DNA of 52,410 nucleotides from DATHWB01 sp035544575 (GTDB lineage: Bacteria > Actinomycetota > Acidimicrobiia > Spongiisociales > ZC4RG35): positions 1 to 52,410 of the forward strand of contig DATKEC010000005.1 in assembly GCA_035544575.1 (NCBI GenBank). The letters are read 5' to 3'. Made by a program: the position numbers and the translations under genes. The notes beneath the pieces are model-generated. The model made no database searches. It saw only the letters and a program-made list of their open reading frames with translations, and was not told the DNA's origin. The first letter of the stretch is position 1, and each line of letters begins with the position of its first letter. Shown piece after piece: positions 8,609 to 18,876 of this stretch.

Positions 8609-9061
8609 ATGCCGAGCGCCGGGCTGATCCCCTTCCGAACCACCGCGGGCGGTCTCGAGATCTTGATCGCACATCCCGGCGGACCGTTCTGGGCGCACCG
8701 CCAGGTGGGAGCGTGGTCGATCATCAAGGGTGAGGTTCCCCCCGGCGAGGAGCCACTCGCCACGGCGCTCCGCGAGTTCCACGAGGAGACCGGGTGGCGC
8801 CTCGACGTCGACCACGTCATTGGGCTGGGCGACGTCACCCAAAAGGCCGGCAAGACGATCACGGCTTGGGCGGTGGAGGCCGACTTCGCGGCATCAGAGA
8901 TCGCCGGCGACACGGTGACCATCACCTACCGCGGCCGAGTGCTCACCTTTCCCGAGATCGACGAGGTCAGGTGGTGCGGCAAGGCCGAGTGCGAACGCCT
9001 CCTCAACCCCGCTCAAGTCGCGTATTACGAAAGGCTGAACACGGCACTCAACACCCGTTGA
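8609..9061 (+). CDS. Nudix hydrolase
   Basis: The 150-residue protein contains an intact Nudix box beginning GEVPPGEE (about residue 37) and ending REFHEETGW, matching the GX5EX7REUXEEXGU pattern with all metal-binding glutamates. The N-terminus (SAGLIPFRTTAGGLEILIAHPGGPFW) and the late KGEV / YRGRVLTFPEIDEVRW resemble the diadenosine-polyphosphate or NTP pyrophosphatase-like actinobacterial members. The substrate is not predictable. It starts 12 bases after the Clp-N stop, so it may belong to the same transcript, followed by msrB. Confidence 0.9.
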   Translation: MPSAGLIPFRTTAGGLEILIAHPGGPFWAHRQVGAWSIIKGEVPPGEEPLATALREFHEETGWRLDVDHVIGLGDVTQKAGKTITAWAVEADFAASEIAGDTVTITYRGRVLTFPEIDEVRWCGKAECERLLNPAQVAYYERLNTALNTR

Positions 9062-9090
9062 TACGTTCGGCTGGGGAGTACGGTCGTGCC

Positions 9091-9483
9091 ATGACCGACA
9101 TCCCCACCACCGAGACCGAATGGCGGGCGCGCCTCGATCCCGATCAGTTCCGGGTACTCCGGGAAGGTGCCACTGAGCGCGCCTGGAGCGGCCGGTACGT
9201 CGACGAGAAGAAGCCGGGCACCTACCGATGCGCGGGTTGCGGCGAGGAGCTCTTCACGTCCGAAGCAAAGTACGACTCGCGTTCTGGTTGGCCCAGCTTC
9301 TACACCGCACTCGATGCGTCCAAGATCGAGGAACGCACCGACACCTCCCACGGCGTGGTCCGCACCGAGATCCTGTGCGCCACGTGTGGCGGGCACCTGG
9401 GCCACGTCTTCGACGACGGGCCACAACCGACCGGTCTGCGCTATTGCGTCAACTCTCTGAGTCTGGAACTCGACGCGAACTGA
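9091..9483 (+). CDS. msrB: Peptide-methionine (R)-S-oxide reductase MsrB
   Basis: The 130-residue protein repairs methionine R-sulfoxide. Two zinc-binding CxxC pairs (CAGC and CATC), the substrate motif SRSGWPSF, the GHLGHVFDDGP loop and the catalytic Cys in RYCVNSLSL are all present; length is normal for a single-domain MsrB. ATG 9091 is the start; the upstream open frame is antisense-like. Its last 35 bases overlap the 3' end of the opposing acetyltransferase gene; the overlap starts one base after the codon following the catalytic Cys begins. Confidence 0.96.
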   Translation: MTDIPTTETEWRARLDPDQFRVLREGATERAWSGRYVDEKKPGTYRCAGCGEELFTSEAKYDSRSGWPSFYTALDASKIEERTDTSHGVVRTEILCATCGGHLGHVFDDGPQPTGLRYCVNSLSLELDAN

Positions 9484-10096
9484 GATCTGACTCGGCCTGA
9501 CGGCGAGCGTCTTCCAACAGCCAGATCAAGTCCCCGTCGGCAATTCGGGGCGGATCGACTCTGGCGACCTCGAGCACGTAGTGCACGACACCATTCTCGG
9601 CGGTGGGCACCGCTCCGAGGGAGGCGAGCAGTGCTGTCATCGCCTGGTTCTCGGCCAGGACATCGAAGTGGAGCATGCCGATTCCGCGCGCGCGAGCGCT
9701 GACAGCCAGCACCTCGAGGAGCAGACGGCCGATGCCCCGGCGCTGGTGGTCGTCCAGAACGGTCACGGCGACATCCGCCGCAGTTGGATCGTCGTCATAG
9801 CGAACCCACCGGCCGACCGCCGCCGCGTCGTCGCCGTCGAGGACACCCCACGCAACATGGTTGTGGTGGTCCACCTCGGACAGGTACGCCAGCTGGCTGG
9901 GCGAGAGCCGCTCTGCCGGCGCCAGAAAGCGCAGGTATCGGGCGCGGGCGGACAGTCTGGCAAAACCTTCGGCCAGCAGCGGCTTGTCGTCAGGCGTGAC
10001 TGGACGCAGAGCGACGTGAGCACCGTCGGCGAGCAACGCCGTCGCCGTGGGGCGGCGGACGACGGAACCAACGGCATTGGGGGATGAAGTCTTCAT
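9449..10096 (-). CDS. GNAT-family N-acetyltransferase
   Basis: The 215-residue protein has the GNAT core: LRPVTPDDKPLLAEGFARLS near the N-terminus, the beta4 strand VAVTVLDDHQ, and the acetyl-CoA loop RRGIGRLLLEVLAVSARARG (Q/RxxGxG/A). It resembles the GNAT domain that follows acyl-CoA synthetase-like proteins and protein lysine acetyltransferases, but no NDP-forming domain is attached here. ATG 10096 is chosen because GAGGAGGT lies 6 bases upstream; the longer frame would start in the phosphatase gene on the other strand. Acceptor substrate is unknown. It overlaps msrB tail to tail. Confidence 0.88.
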   Translation of the reverse strand: MKTSSPNAVGSVVRRPTATALLADGAHVALRPVTPDDKPLLAEGFARLSARARYLRFLAPAERLSPSQLAYLSEVDHHNHVAWGVLDGDDAAAVGRWVRYDDDPTAADVAVTVLDDHQRRGIGRLLLEVLAVSARARGIGMLHFDVLAENQAMTALLASLGAVPTAENGVVHYVLEVARVDPPRIADGDLIWLLEDARRQAESDLSSRRVPDSES

Positions 10097-10212
10097 TTCC
10101 CGACCTCCTCGGGTGGGAGCACAGTTCCGAGGCAGAAGCTCGACCGAAGTGCTTGCAAGAGTTAGCATATCGCAATGTCTCGCGAATACTGCTCTCTTCC
10201 TGTTTCGGCTCG

Positions 10213-10710
10213 ATGAACACGATGACATACCGAATTCTGACCGTCTGTCTGGGCAACATCTGCCGCTCTCCGGCGGCGGCGGCGGTGATACTCGACCGGG
10301 CACGGGCCGCCGGGCTCGCCGTGGACGTCGATTCGGCCGGCACAAGTTCCTATCACCTCGGTGAACCGCCCCACCCGCAGTCCGTGCAAGCCGGCGCCCG
10401 CCGTGGCTACACGGTCGACGGTCGCGGGCGAAGGCTCACCACGGAGGACTTCACCGAGTTCGATCTCATCGTGACCATGGACGACTCGAACCTGCGCGAG
10501 GTCGAGCGGATGGCGCCCGCCGGCAGCACCGCCCGCGTCGTCGGGCTGATGAGCTTCGCAGGCGGAGGCGACGTACCCGACCCGTGGGGCAAACCCGACC
10601 AGGCCTACGAGGAGATGTACGACCTCATCGAGTCTGCCGCCGCAGGACTCGTCCAGCACCTGCTCGAACCCGATCAGTCCTCGGGTCGACGCCAGGAGAG
10701 CGCCAACTGA
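10213..10710 (+). CDS. Low-molecular-weight protein-tyrosine phosphatase
   Basis: The 165-residue protein has the signature P-loop CLGNICRSP near residue 12 (CX5RS) and the general-acid motif DPWGKPDQAYEEMYD in the C-terminal half, both characteristic of the LMW-PTP family (PtpA/Wzb/YwlE type). It should dephosphorylate phosphotyrosine or phosphoarginine on proteins. ATG 10213 or ATG 10222 are both possible. The last 37 bases overlap the 3' end of the opposing DoxX gene. Confidence 0.93.
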   Translation: MNTMTYRILTVCLGNICRSPAAAAVILDRARAAGLAVDVDSAGTSSYHLGEPPHPQSVQAGARRGYTVDGRGRRLTTEDFTEFDLIVTMDDSNLREVERMAPAGSTARVVGLMSFAGGGDVPDPWGKPDQAYEEMYDLIESAAAGLVQHLLEPDQSSGRRQESAN

Positions 10711-11171
10711 CCGGCGGCAGCGACAAATCCGAGAAGGGCGATCCCGAGGCCAGTCCAGCCATCCAGATCATCGGCCACGCCGACGACGGCGTCGATCGAG
10801 AGGGGGCCCGGACCGACCACTGCGACTGTGATCGCGGCGAGCGCCAGCGTCGCCACGTACTCGTAGCCCTCGTCCGGACGCCGGAAGACGAAGAATCCGG
10901 CGAAGCGGTGGATCGACCAGAAGGCCACCGTCATGACTGCCACGGTGCCAAAGGCTCCGAAGCTCGTGAGAAACCCGGCCACGAGGGACGCACCGATCGC
11001 GATCTCACCCAGAGCCGACACCTGCGCCTGGCGGCGGGCCGCCTTGAAGCCCTTCGAGGCGAACCACTTGGCCGTGCCGTCGAGACGACCGGCATGGTTC
11101 ACACCGTGGGCGAGCATCACGACTCCGACCCAGACCCGCAGGATCGTGATCACCGTCTCGATCGGTTCCAC
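10674..11171 (-). CDS. DoxX-family membrane protein
   Basis: The 165-residue protein has four hydrophobic segments (about residues 5-25, 50-70, 75-95 and 120-155) and the family pattern RVWVGVVMLAHGVNHAG...KWFASKG. DoxX proteins are small inner-membrane proteins of redox or thiosulfate-related function; most are uncharacterised. GTG 11171 is chosen because AAGGGG precedes it by 7 bases. It lies 37 bases downstream of lon on the same strand and could be cotranscribed. Its 3' end overlaps the phosphatase gene. Confidence 0.85.
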   Translation of the reverse strand: MEPIETVITILRVWVGVVMLAHGVNHAGRLDGTAKWFASKGFKAARRQAQVSALGEIAIGASLVAGFLTSFGAFGTVAVMTVAFWSIHRFAGFFVFRRPDEGYEYVATLALAAITVAVVGPGPLSIDAVVGVADDLDGWTGLGIALLGFVAAAGQLALSWRRPED

Positions 11172-11208
11172 CGTTTCACCCCTTTTGGCTCGGCCGCTCC
11201 CGAGCTTG

Positions 11209-13506
11209 TCACGCCTCCAACGCCACCGCCAGCACATCCTCGATCGTCGCTGCGAGGTGGAAGGTCATCTCGGAGCGAATGTTGTCGGGGACGTCATCGA
11301 GATCGGCTTCGTTGCGGGCGGGGAGCACCACCTCGGTCAGGCCGGCGCGGTGGGCCGCCAGGACTTTCTGCTTGACACCGCCGATCGCCAGCACCTTCCC
11401 TTGCAGCGTCACCTCGCCGGTCATGCCCACTTCGGCCTTGACCTTGCGACCCGAGAGCAGGGACACGAGCGCGGTCGTCATCGTCACACCGGCCGACGGG
11501 CCGTCCTTGGGGACCGCGCCGGCAGGAACGTGCAAATGGACTCGTCCGTCGAGACCTTCCGGCGTCACGCCCAGACGCTCGGCGTTGGCCTCGATGTAGG
11601 ACACGGCGATTCGCGCCGATTCCTTCATCACGTCACCGAGCTGACCCGTGAGGGTCAGTCCGCGCTCACCGGATGTGACCGAAGCCTCGACGAACAGCAC
11701 ATCGCCTCCCGCTCCTGTCACGGCGAGACCGGTGGCCACGCCGGCGACATCGGTGCGGTCCTTGGCTTCGTCCTTCCACACCTTCGGCTTGCCCAGATAC
11801 GTCACCACGTCGTCGACGTCGACGGTCACCGCCGGGGCGTCGGCGGCGGCCCGCGCCACGCGGGTGGCCAGCTTCCGGGTGAGGGTGCCGAGCTGGCGCT
11901 CGAGGTTCCGAACGCCCGCCTCCCTGGTGTAGCGATCGACCACGGCGGCGAGAGCCGACGGAGTCACCGTGATCTCCTCCGGTTCGAGTCCGGCGCTGCG
12001 CACCTGACGGGGCAGCAGGTGGTCACGGGCGATCTCGACCTTCTCGGCATCGGTGTAGCCGTCGATGCGGATCACTTCGGTACGATCGAGAAGCGGAGCG
12101 GGGATCGTCTCGACCACGTTGGCGGTGGCGATGAACACCACGTCGGAGAGGTCGAGGTCGAACTCGAGATAGTGGTCCCGGAACGTGTGGTTCTGGGCTG
12201 GGTCGAGCACTTCGAGCAACGCCGAGGACGGGTCGCCCCGCCAGTCGTTGCCGACCTTGTCCATCTCGTCGAGGAGGAACACCGGGTTCATCGAGCCCGC
12301 TTCGACGAGGGCGCGCACGATGCGCCCCGGTCGTGCTCCCACGTAGGTGCGCCGATGGCCCCTGACCTCCGCCTCGTCGCGGACGCCACCGAGGGCCACC
12401 CTGACGAAGGATCGGCCGAGCGCGCGGGCCACCGACTCTCCGAGGGAGGTCTTGCCGACACCGGGAGGGCCGACGAGGAGCAGAATCGCGCCGTCGCGAT
12501 TGTCGTCCCGATCCAGTCCGCGCTCCTTGCGCAACTTGCGGACCGCGAGATATTCGACGATGCGCTCTTTGACGTCAGCCAAACCGGTGTGGTCTGCATC
12601 GAGCACGGTCCACGCTTCGTCGAGGTCGAGGCGATCCTCGGTGTGGGATCCGAACGGGATGTCGAGGACGGTGTCGAGCCAGGTTCGGATCCATGAATGC
12701 TCCGGCGACTGCTCGCTCATCCGCTCGAGCCGATCGATGTCGCGCGTGACCGCCTCGTGCACGTGGGCAGGCAGATTGCGTTCAGCCACCTTCGCCCGGT
12801 AGTCCGACCCGGCGTCGGACTCCTCACCCAACTCCTTCTTGATCGCCTCCAGCTGCTGGCGCAGCACGTATTCGCGTTGGGATCGGTCGATGTTCTCGGC
12901 CGCCTGGTCCCGCACCTTCCGGCGCAGTTCGAGGGTGCCGAGCACTTCGCGCATCCAGTCGAGGAGCAACCCGAGGCGCTGGCGAATGTCGAGGGTCTCC
13001 AACAGTTGCACCTTCTGGCCCAGACTCAGGTCCGGGGAGTAGACGGCGAGATCGGCGAGCTGGCTCGGGTTCTCCATTCCCAGGATCCGCTCGGCCACGG
13101 CACCCACGCCGCGATGCTCGAGGACTTCGGTCACGACGGCGCGGTATTCGGCAACCAGAGCATCGAGCTCCTCGTCGACGAGGTCGACATCGGGGTATGC
13201 CTCGGCCTCCACCCACAGCGCACCGCTCTCGTCGGTCGAACCCGCGCCGACCCTGGCCCTGGCGAGACCGGAGACGACCACATTTCCGTCGTCGTCGGAG
13301 TCCTGGATCTCGGCGAGCGTGCCCACCGAGGCGTAGCGCCCGTCGATGCGGGGAACCAACAGGAGCTGGCCATCCGTCCGGGTCGCAGCCGCCAGCGCGG
13401 TACGCCCTTCGGCGGTCTCGATCCGGAGGGTGACGGTCATGTGGGGGAAGACCACGCCGTTGCGCAGCGGGAGGACGGGGAGGCTGAGTTGGGTCGTCTG
13501 GGACAT
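11209..13506 (-). CDS. lon: ATP-dependent protease Lon
   Basis: The 765-residue protein has the full LonA layout: the N-terminal substrate domain starting LPVLPLRNGVVFPHM, a coiled-coil linker (LRQQLEAIKKELGE), the AAA+ module with Walker A GPPGVGKT and Walker B VFLLDEMDKVG, and the C-terminal Ser-Lys protease with the catalytic Ser in PKDGPSAGVTM and Lys in GGVKQKVLAAHRAG. It degrades misfolded and regulatory proteins. ATG 13506 has AGGAG 9 bases upstream, better than the in-frame ATG at 13539. It is divergent from dnaK with about 150 bases of shared control region, which fits heat-shock co-regulation. Confidence 0.97.
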   Translation of the reverse strand: MSQTTQLSLPVLPLRNGVVFPHMTVTLRIETAEGRTALAAATRTDGQLLLVPRIDGRYASVGTLAEIQDSDDDGNVVVSGLARARVGAGSTDESGALWVEAEAYPDVDLVDEELDALVAEYRAVVTEVLEHRGVGAVAERILGMENPSQLADLAVYSPDLSLGQKVQLLETLDIRQRLGLLLDWMREVLGTLELRRKVRDQAAENIDRSQREYVLRQQLEAIKKELGEESDAGSDYRAKVAERNLPAHVHEAVTRDIDRLERMSEQSPEHSWIRTWLDTVLDIPFGSHTEDRLDLDEAWTVLDADHTGLADVKERIVEYLAVRKLRKERGLDRDDNRDGAILLLVGPPGVGKTSLGESVARALGRSFVRVALGGVRDEAEVRGHRRTYVGARPGRIVRALVEAGSMNPVFLLDEMDKVGNDWRGDPSSALLEVLDPAQNHTFRDHYLEFDLDLSDVVFIATANVVETIPAPLLDRTEVIRIDGYTDAEKVEIARDHLLPRQVRSAGLEPEEITVTPSALAAVVDRYTREAGVRNLERQLGTLTRKLATRVARAAADAPAVTVDVDDVVTYLGKPKVWKDEAKDRTDVAGVATGLAVTGAGGDVLFVEASVTSGERGLTLTGQLGDVMKESARIAVSYIEANAERLGVTPEGLDGRVHLHVPAGAVPKDGPSAGVTMTTALVSLLSGRKVKAEVGMTGEVTLQGKVLAIGGVKQKVLAAHRAGLTEVVLPARNEADLDDVPDNIRSEMTFHLAATIEDVLAVALEA

Positions 13507-13528
13507 GGGGTTGGGCTCCTGACGGAAC

Positions 13529-13544
13529 GTAATGGTCATTACAC
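13529..13544 (-). promoter_or_regulatory. Palindrome over a possible lon -10 region
   Basis: GTAATGGTCATTAC at 13529-13542 is an inverted repeat with 6-base arms and a 2-base spacer. On the minus strand TGTAAT (13544-13539) matches a -10 hexamer at five of six positions; no good -35 lies at standard spacing. The palindrome is 23 bases upstream of the lon start and may be an operator. Confidence 0.35.
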
Positions 13545-13584
13545 GAACACCGGGACCCTCGAACTATTCCACGATTTCGGAAAT

Positions 13585-13628
13585 ATGACAGTAGGTGACT
13601 CAGGTTGTAGCGTGTGCAGATACTCAAG
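13585..13628 (+). promoter_or_regulatory. dnaK operon promoter with ACTCA-type half sites
   Basis: ATGACA (13585-13590) and TAGCGT (13608-13613), 17 bases apart, make a plausible sigma-70 promoter for dnaK. ACTCAGG (13598-13604) and ACTCAAG (13622-13628) are direct copies of the right half of the HAIR operator bound by HspR, 24 bases apart. The matching inverted CTTGAGT half is not found at the standard 7-base spacing, so the operator form is uncertain. A strong AAAGGAG precedes the dnaK ATG. Confidence 0.45.
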
Positions 13629-13660
13629 TCGTTCGCAATCACTCTCAAAGGAGCCTCCCC

Positions 13661-15492
<1,832 letters not shown>

Positions 15493-15493
<1 letters not shown>

Positions 15494-16101
15494 TGTCGAC
15501 TGAGGACGCACACGCGACCAGCGCAGACGAACACGACGCAGAGCCGCGGCATGGCGAGGAGGTCGGTGCGACGGCCTTCCCGCCGATGCCGTCGGCGGAC
15601 GCGCTCGGGCTGGACTTGCCCGACGACCCCGAAGAGGCCGTCCAGGTTCTGCTCACCGCGGTGGCCGAAGCCCGCTCGGAGGCCGGGAGGTACCTCGATG
15701 ATCTGCGGCGTGTGGCCGCCGATTTCGACAACTACCGCAAACGGGCGACCCGAGATCAGCACACGATCGTCGAACGAGCAGCCGAGCGGGTCCTCTCCTC
15801 GATGCTTCCCGTGCTCGACAGCTTCGACGCCGCGCTGGCCATCGAGGCGACGACCGAGACCGAGCAGCAGCTTCTCCGCGGGATGCGCAGCACTCACTCC
15901 CAGCTCATGGACGTGCTCGCCAAGGAGGGCCTGGAAGCAATTCCCAGCGTGGGTGAGCCCTTCGATCCCGAAGTCCACGAAGCGGTGATGACATCCGGCG
16001 GCGACGGTCCCCTGGTGGTGGCCACTGAACTCCGCCGAGGCTATCGCCTGCGGGGCCGGGTGCTACGGGCGGCACTCGTCGCGCTCGAAGAGGCCAGCTG
16101 A
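15493..16101 (+). CDS. grpE: Nucleotide exchange factor GrpE
   Basis: The 202-residue protein releases ADP from DnaK. An acidic, low-complexity N-terminal 55 residues is followed by the long dimerising helix (EARSEAGRYLDDLRRVAADFDNYRKR) and the C-terminal beta domain with the family signature around GLEAIPSVGEPFDPEVHEAV. ATG 15493 overlaps the dnaK stop (TGATG), implying translational coupling. Confidence 0.96.
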
Positions 16102-16114
16102 GGACGGGGACGTC

Positions 16115-17224
16115 GTGAACCAGGACTGGCTGGAGAAAGACTTCTATTCGATCCTCGGGGTGGCACAAGGCGCCTCGCAGGACGAGATCAAGCGCGCGTA
16201 TCGCAAGCTCGCCCCGAAGCTGCATCCCGACGCCAACCCGGGCGACAGCACGGCAGAGGATCGCTTCAAGCAGCTCTCGGAGGCGTACGCCGTGGTCGGC
16301 AACGAGGAACGCCGCAAGGAATATGACGAGCTGCGCAGGCTCGGCGCCTCGGGCTTCGCCGGTGGCAACCCCTTCGGCGGGGGCGGCCAGCGCATCCGGG
16401 TCGAGGACCTGAGCGATGTCTTCGGCGGCGGACTCGGCGATCTCTTCGGCAACTTCGGCGGAGGCGCCCGGCGGAGCGCGGCCCGGAGAGGGCCCGACAC
16501 GACCGCCTCGCTGCACATGAGCTTCCATGACGCCTTCGGCGGGGTCACCACCACGGTTTCGGTGCGGGGCGAAGTTGCCTGCTCGCGGTGCGGTGGGAGC
16601 GGGGCTGAGCCAGGAACATCGGTGACCACATGTCCCACCTGTTCCGGCACCGGCCAGGTCGCCCAGAGCCAGGGGCTGTTCGCATTCCCCCAGACGTGTC
16701 CGCAGTGCCGCGGCGCCGGCCGGCTGATCGAATTTCCGTGCTCCAACTGTCGGGGTCGCGGTACCGAGAGCCGAGGGCGCGACATCAAAGTGAAGATCCC
16801 CGCCGGTGTGAAGGACGGCGCCACCATCCGCCTTCCCGGCAAAGGCGGGCCCGGTCGTAACGGCGGACCGGCAGGCGACCTGCTGGTCACGGTCACGGTC
16901 GAGCGGCATCCGTTGTTCTCCCGGCGAGGAAACGACCTGACGTTGACCGTCCCGATCACCTTCTCCGAAGCAGCCCTCGGAACGAAGCTCGAGGTGCCCA
17001 CCATGAACGGATCCGTCACGCTGCGGATCCCGGGCGGGACGACCAGCGGCAAGACTTTCCGGGTACGCGGCAAAGGTGTGGTTCCCGCCAGGGGCAAGCC
17101 GGGCGACCTCCTCGTGACGACCGAGATCGTGGTGCCCGCGAAGCTGGATCGAGACGTCAAGAAACTCATCGAAGAACTCGGGTCGCACGATCCCGAGGAC
17201 ATCCGGGCCCACCTGCGAGGATGA
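16115..17224 (+). CDS. dnaJ: Co-chaperone DnaJ
   Basis: The 369-residue protein contains a J domain with HPD at residues 37-39, a Gly/Phe-rich linker (GGGLGDLFGNFGGG), four CxxCxGxG-type zinc repeats (CSRCGGSG, CPTCSGTG, CPQCRGAG, CSNCRGRG) and the C-terminal substrate-binding barrels. It is a type I DnaJ that stimulates DnaK ATPase. It starts with GTG 13 bases after grpE and ends 4 bases before hspR. Confidence 0.97.
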   Translation: MNQDWLEKDFYSILGVAQGASQDEIKRAYRKLAPKLHPDANPGDSTAEDRFKQLSEAYAVVGNEERRKEYDELRRLGASGFAGGNPFGGGGQRIRVEDLSDVFGGGLGDLFGNFGGGARRSAARRGPDTTASLHMSFHDAFGGVTTTVSVRGEVACSRCGGSGAEPGTSVTTCPTCSGTGQVAQSQGLFAFPQTCPQCRGAGRLIEFPCSNCRGRGTESRGRDIKVKIPAGVKDGATIRLPGKGGPGRNGGPAGDLLVTVTVERHPLFSRRGNDLTLTVPITFSEAALGTKLEVPTMNGSVTLRIPGGTTSGKTFRVRGKGVVPARGKPGDLLVTTEIVVPAKLDRDVKKLIEELGSHDPEDIRAHLRG

Positions 17225-17228
17225 CGAC

Positions 17229-17669
17229 ATGACCGGTGACGACGCGGTGCCGAACACGAACGAGAAGATCTCCGTCGACCAGGCCTCCCAGCAGCGGGCA
17301 GTGTTCGTGATCTCGGTCGCCGCCGAACTCGCCGGCATGCACCCGCAGACGCTGCGCATCTACGAGCGCAAGGGTCTCATCGACCCGTACCGCACGCCCG
17401 GAGGAACCCGCCGGTACTCACAGGACGACATCGAACGCCTGGCCCTCATCCAGGAGATGACCGAGCAGGGCCTGAACCTGGCAGGCGTCCAGAAGGTGAT
17501 GGAGCTGCAGCTCGAGATCGCCCGCCTCGAAGGCAAAGTCGAGGCACTACGCGAGGAACTCGACCGCGCCCGGGATGCCGCCGCCCGCGAAGCCCGCGAC
17601 ATCCACCAGTCCTACCGCCACGAGATCATGCTCCGCTCCGAGATGCTCCCCGACATCACCCGCGACTGA
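17229..17669 (+). CDS. hspR: MerR-family heat-shock repressor HspR
   Basis: The 146-residue protein has an N-terminal MerR winged helix (VISVAAELAGMHPQTLRIYERKGLIDPYRTPGGTRRYS, about residues 26-65) and a C-terminal coiled coil. As the last gene of dnaK-grpE-dnaJ it fits HspR, the repressor that uses DnaK as co-repressor and binds HAIR operators. Autoregulation of the promoter at 13585-13613 is expected; lon and clpB may also be targets. Confidence 0.93.
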   Translation: MTGDDAVPNTNEKISVDQASQQRAVFVISVAAELAGMHPQTLRIYERKGLIDPYRTPGGTRRYSQDDIERLALIQEMTEQGLNLAGVQKVMELQLEIARLEGKVEALREELDRARDAAAREARDIHQSYRHEIMLRSEMLPDITRD

Positions 17670-17682
17670 AACGCGTTTCTTA

Positions 17683-17715
17683 GCGAATGAGCGACACAAA
17701 AACGTGTCGTTTCGC
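17683..17715 (+). terminator. Stem-loop after hspR
   Basis: CGACAC (17692-17697) pairs with GTGTCG (17704-17709) around an AAAAAC loop, and GCGAA (17683-17687) can pair with TTCGC (17711-17715) below a bulge. It starts 13 bases after the hspR stop. The T tract is weak. Confidence 0.45.
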
Positions 17716-17759
17716 GTGGCAGAACGCGGGTCGGGGGTGCGACTAGCCTCTCGTCGGAC

Positions 17760-18050
17760 ATGGCCGACTCGTTCAGCGGCAGAGCCCGCATCCTCGATCC
17801 CACGGGCTCCCTGGTCGATGTCGGCAAGGCCGACCTGCAGCGGCTGGACGGAGAGACCGGGACGACCTGGGGCGGCACCATCCGGCTTTTCGTGAACGCA
17901 GCCCTGTCATCGAAGACCATGGCCGCGATCCTCGACCTCGAGAACGGCAGCCGGGCCCGGGCATTGGTGGGACCGCAGGTGGGCGGCGTGGTCGACGGCG
18001 AACTCGTCGATGTGAAGGTCACTGCCCTGCAATCAGAAGTCCCGTTCTGA
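17760..18050 (+). CDS. Small protein of unknown function
   Basis: The 96-residue product (MADSFSGRARILDPTGSLVDVGKADL...) is mostly alternating polar and hydrophobic residues, suggesting a beta-rich soluble domain, with no signal peptide or membrane segment. It is not recognised. ATG 17760 follows a short intergenic region after the hspR stem-loop. Its stop codon directly abuts the stop of the opposing tryptophan dioxygenase gene, with no base between them. Coding potential looks real (no arginine/proline-rich antisense bias), but the assignment rests on composition only. Confidence 0.6.
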   Translation: MADSFSGRARILDPTGSLVDVGKADLQRLDGETGTTWGGTIRLFVNAALSSKTMAAILDLENGSRARALVGPQVGGVVDGELVDVKVTALQSEVPF

Positions 18051-18839
18051 TCACAGGCGGGACCGAACCTCCCACAGCTCGGGGAAGAAGACGAAGTCGA
18101 CCGCCCTGCGCAGGTACGCCAGACCCTCCGTACCGCCCGTCCCGCGCTTTCCGCCGATGATGCGGTGAACCGTTCGATAGTGCTCGTAGCGCCAGCGGCT
18201 GAAGGCATGTTCGAGGTCGACGAGCTTCTCGGCCAGTTCGTAGAGATCCCAGAATTCCGCAGTGTCGGAATAGACCCGCAGCCACGCCGCCACCACGTCC
18301 TCGTGCATCTCGTGCTGCCGGGTCCAGTCACGTTCCGCCCACGCTGAGCCGAGCAAGCCGCGGCGAGCGAGCAGACGCAGGGCCTCGTCGTACAGGCTGG
18401 GGGCGTGTCGTACCGTCTCGACACGCTCACGGCCTGGATCGTCCAGCTGGTTGAGATAGCCGGCCGGGCGGCGGCCGAAGGCGAATTCGATCGATCGGTA
18501 CTGCTCGGACTGGAATCCGGACGCCGTGCCCAGCAGGTGGCGGAACTCGAGATAGTCGACGGGGGTCATCGTGGCGAGAACCTGCCACGACTCGATGAGG
18601 ACGTGCTGGATGCGGGCAACGCGCGCCAGCGCCTTGAACGCCGGCCCGAGGTCGTCTGCTGCGATCTTGGACTGGGCATGGAAAACCTCGTGGAGGACCA
18701 CCTTCATCCACAGCTCGGTGGCCTGGTGGATGACGATGAAGAGCATCTCGTCGTGTTCGCCGCTGACAGGGTGCTGCTGGGAGAGCAGCGGGCCCAATGA
18801 GAGATACTCGGCGTAGGGGGTCTCCGACATCGGTCCCAT
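18051..18839 (-). CDS. kynA: Tryptophan 2,3-dioxygenase
   Basis: The 262-residue protein opens L-tryptophan to N-formylkynurenine using haem. Family motifs are YAEYLSLGPLLSQQHP, the distal-site FIVIHQATELWMK, GTASGFQSEQYRSIEF, the proximal haem-ligand region RWRYEHYRTVHRIIG and GTGGTEG near the C-terminus. Start is ATG 18839 or ATG 18830; the longer open frame upstream is not protein-like. It is the last gene of a minus-strand group with a zinc-ribbon gene and kynureninase, consistent with a kynurenine pathway. Confidence 0.94.
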   Translation of the reverse strand: MGPMSETPYAEYLSLGPLLSQQHPVSGEHDEMLFIVIHQATELWMKVVLHEVFHAQSKIAADDLGPAFKALARVARIQHVLIESWQVLATMTPVDYLEFRHLLGTASGFQSEQYRSIEFAFGRRPAGYLNQLDDPGRERVETVRHAPSLYDEALRLLARRGLLGSAWAERDWTRQHEMHEDVVAAWLRVYSDTAEFWDLYELAEKLVDLEHAFSRWRYEHYRTVHRIIGGKRGTGGTEGLAYLRRAVDFVFFPELWEVRSRL

Positions 18840-18876
18840 CGTGCCAGGCCTCATCGACCGGCGCGCACGGATCGGT

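Noticed and set aside
13585..13660. Classical HAIR or CIRCE operator at dnaK
   Set aside because: No CTTGAGT with an inverted ACTCAAG at 7-base spacing and no TTAGCACTC/GAGTGCTAA. Only direct half sites were found and reported as such.
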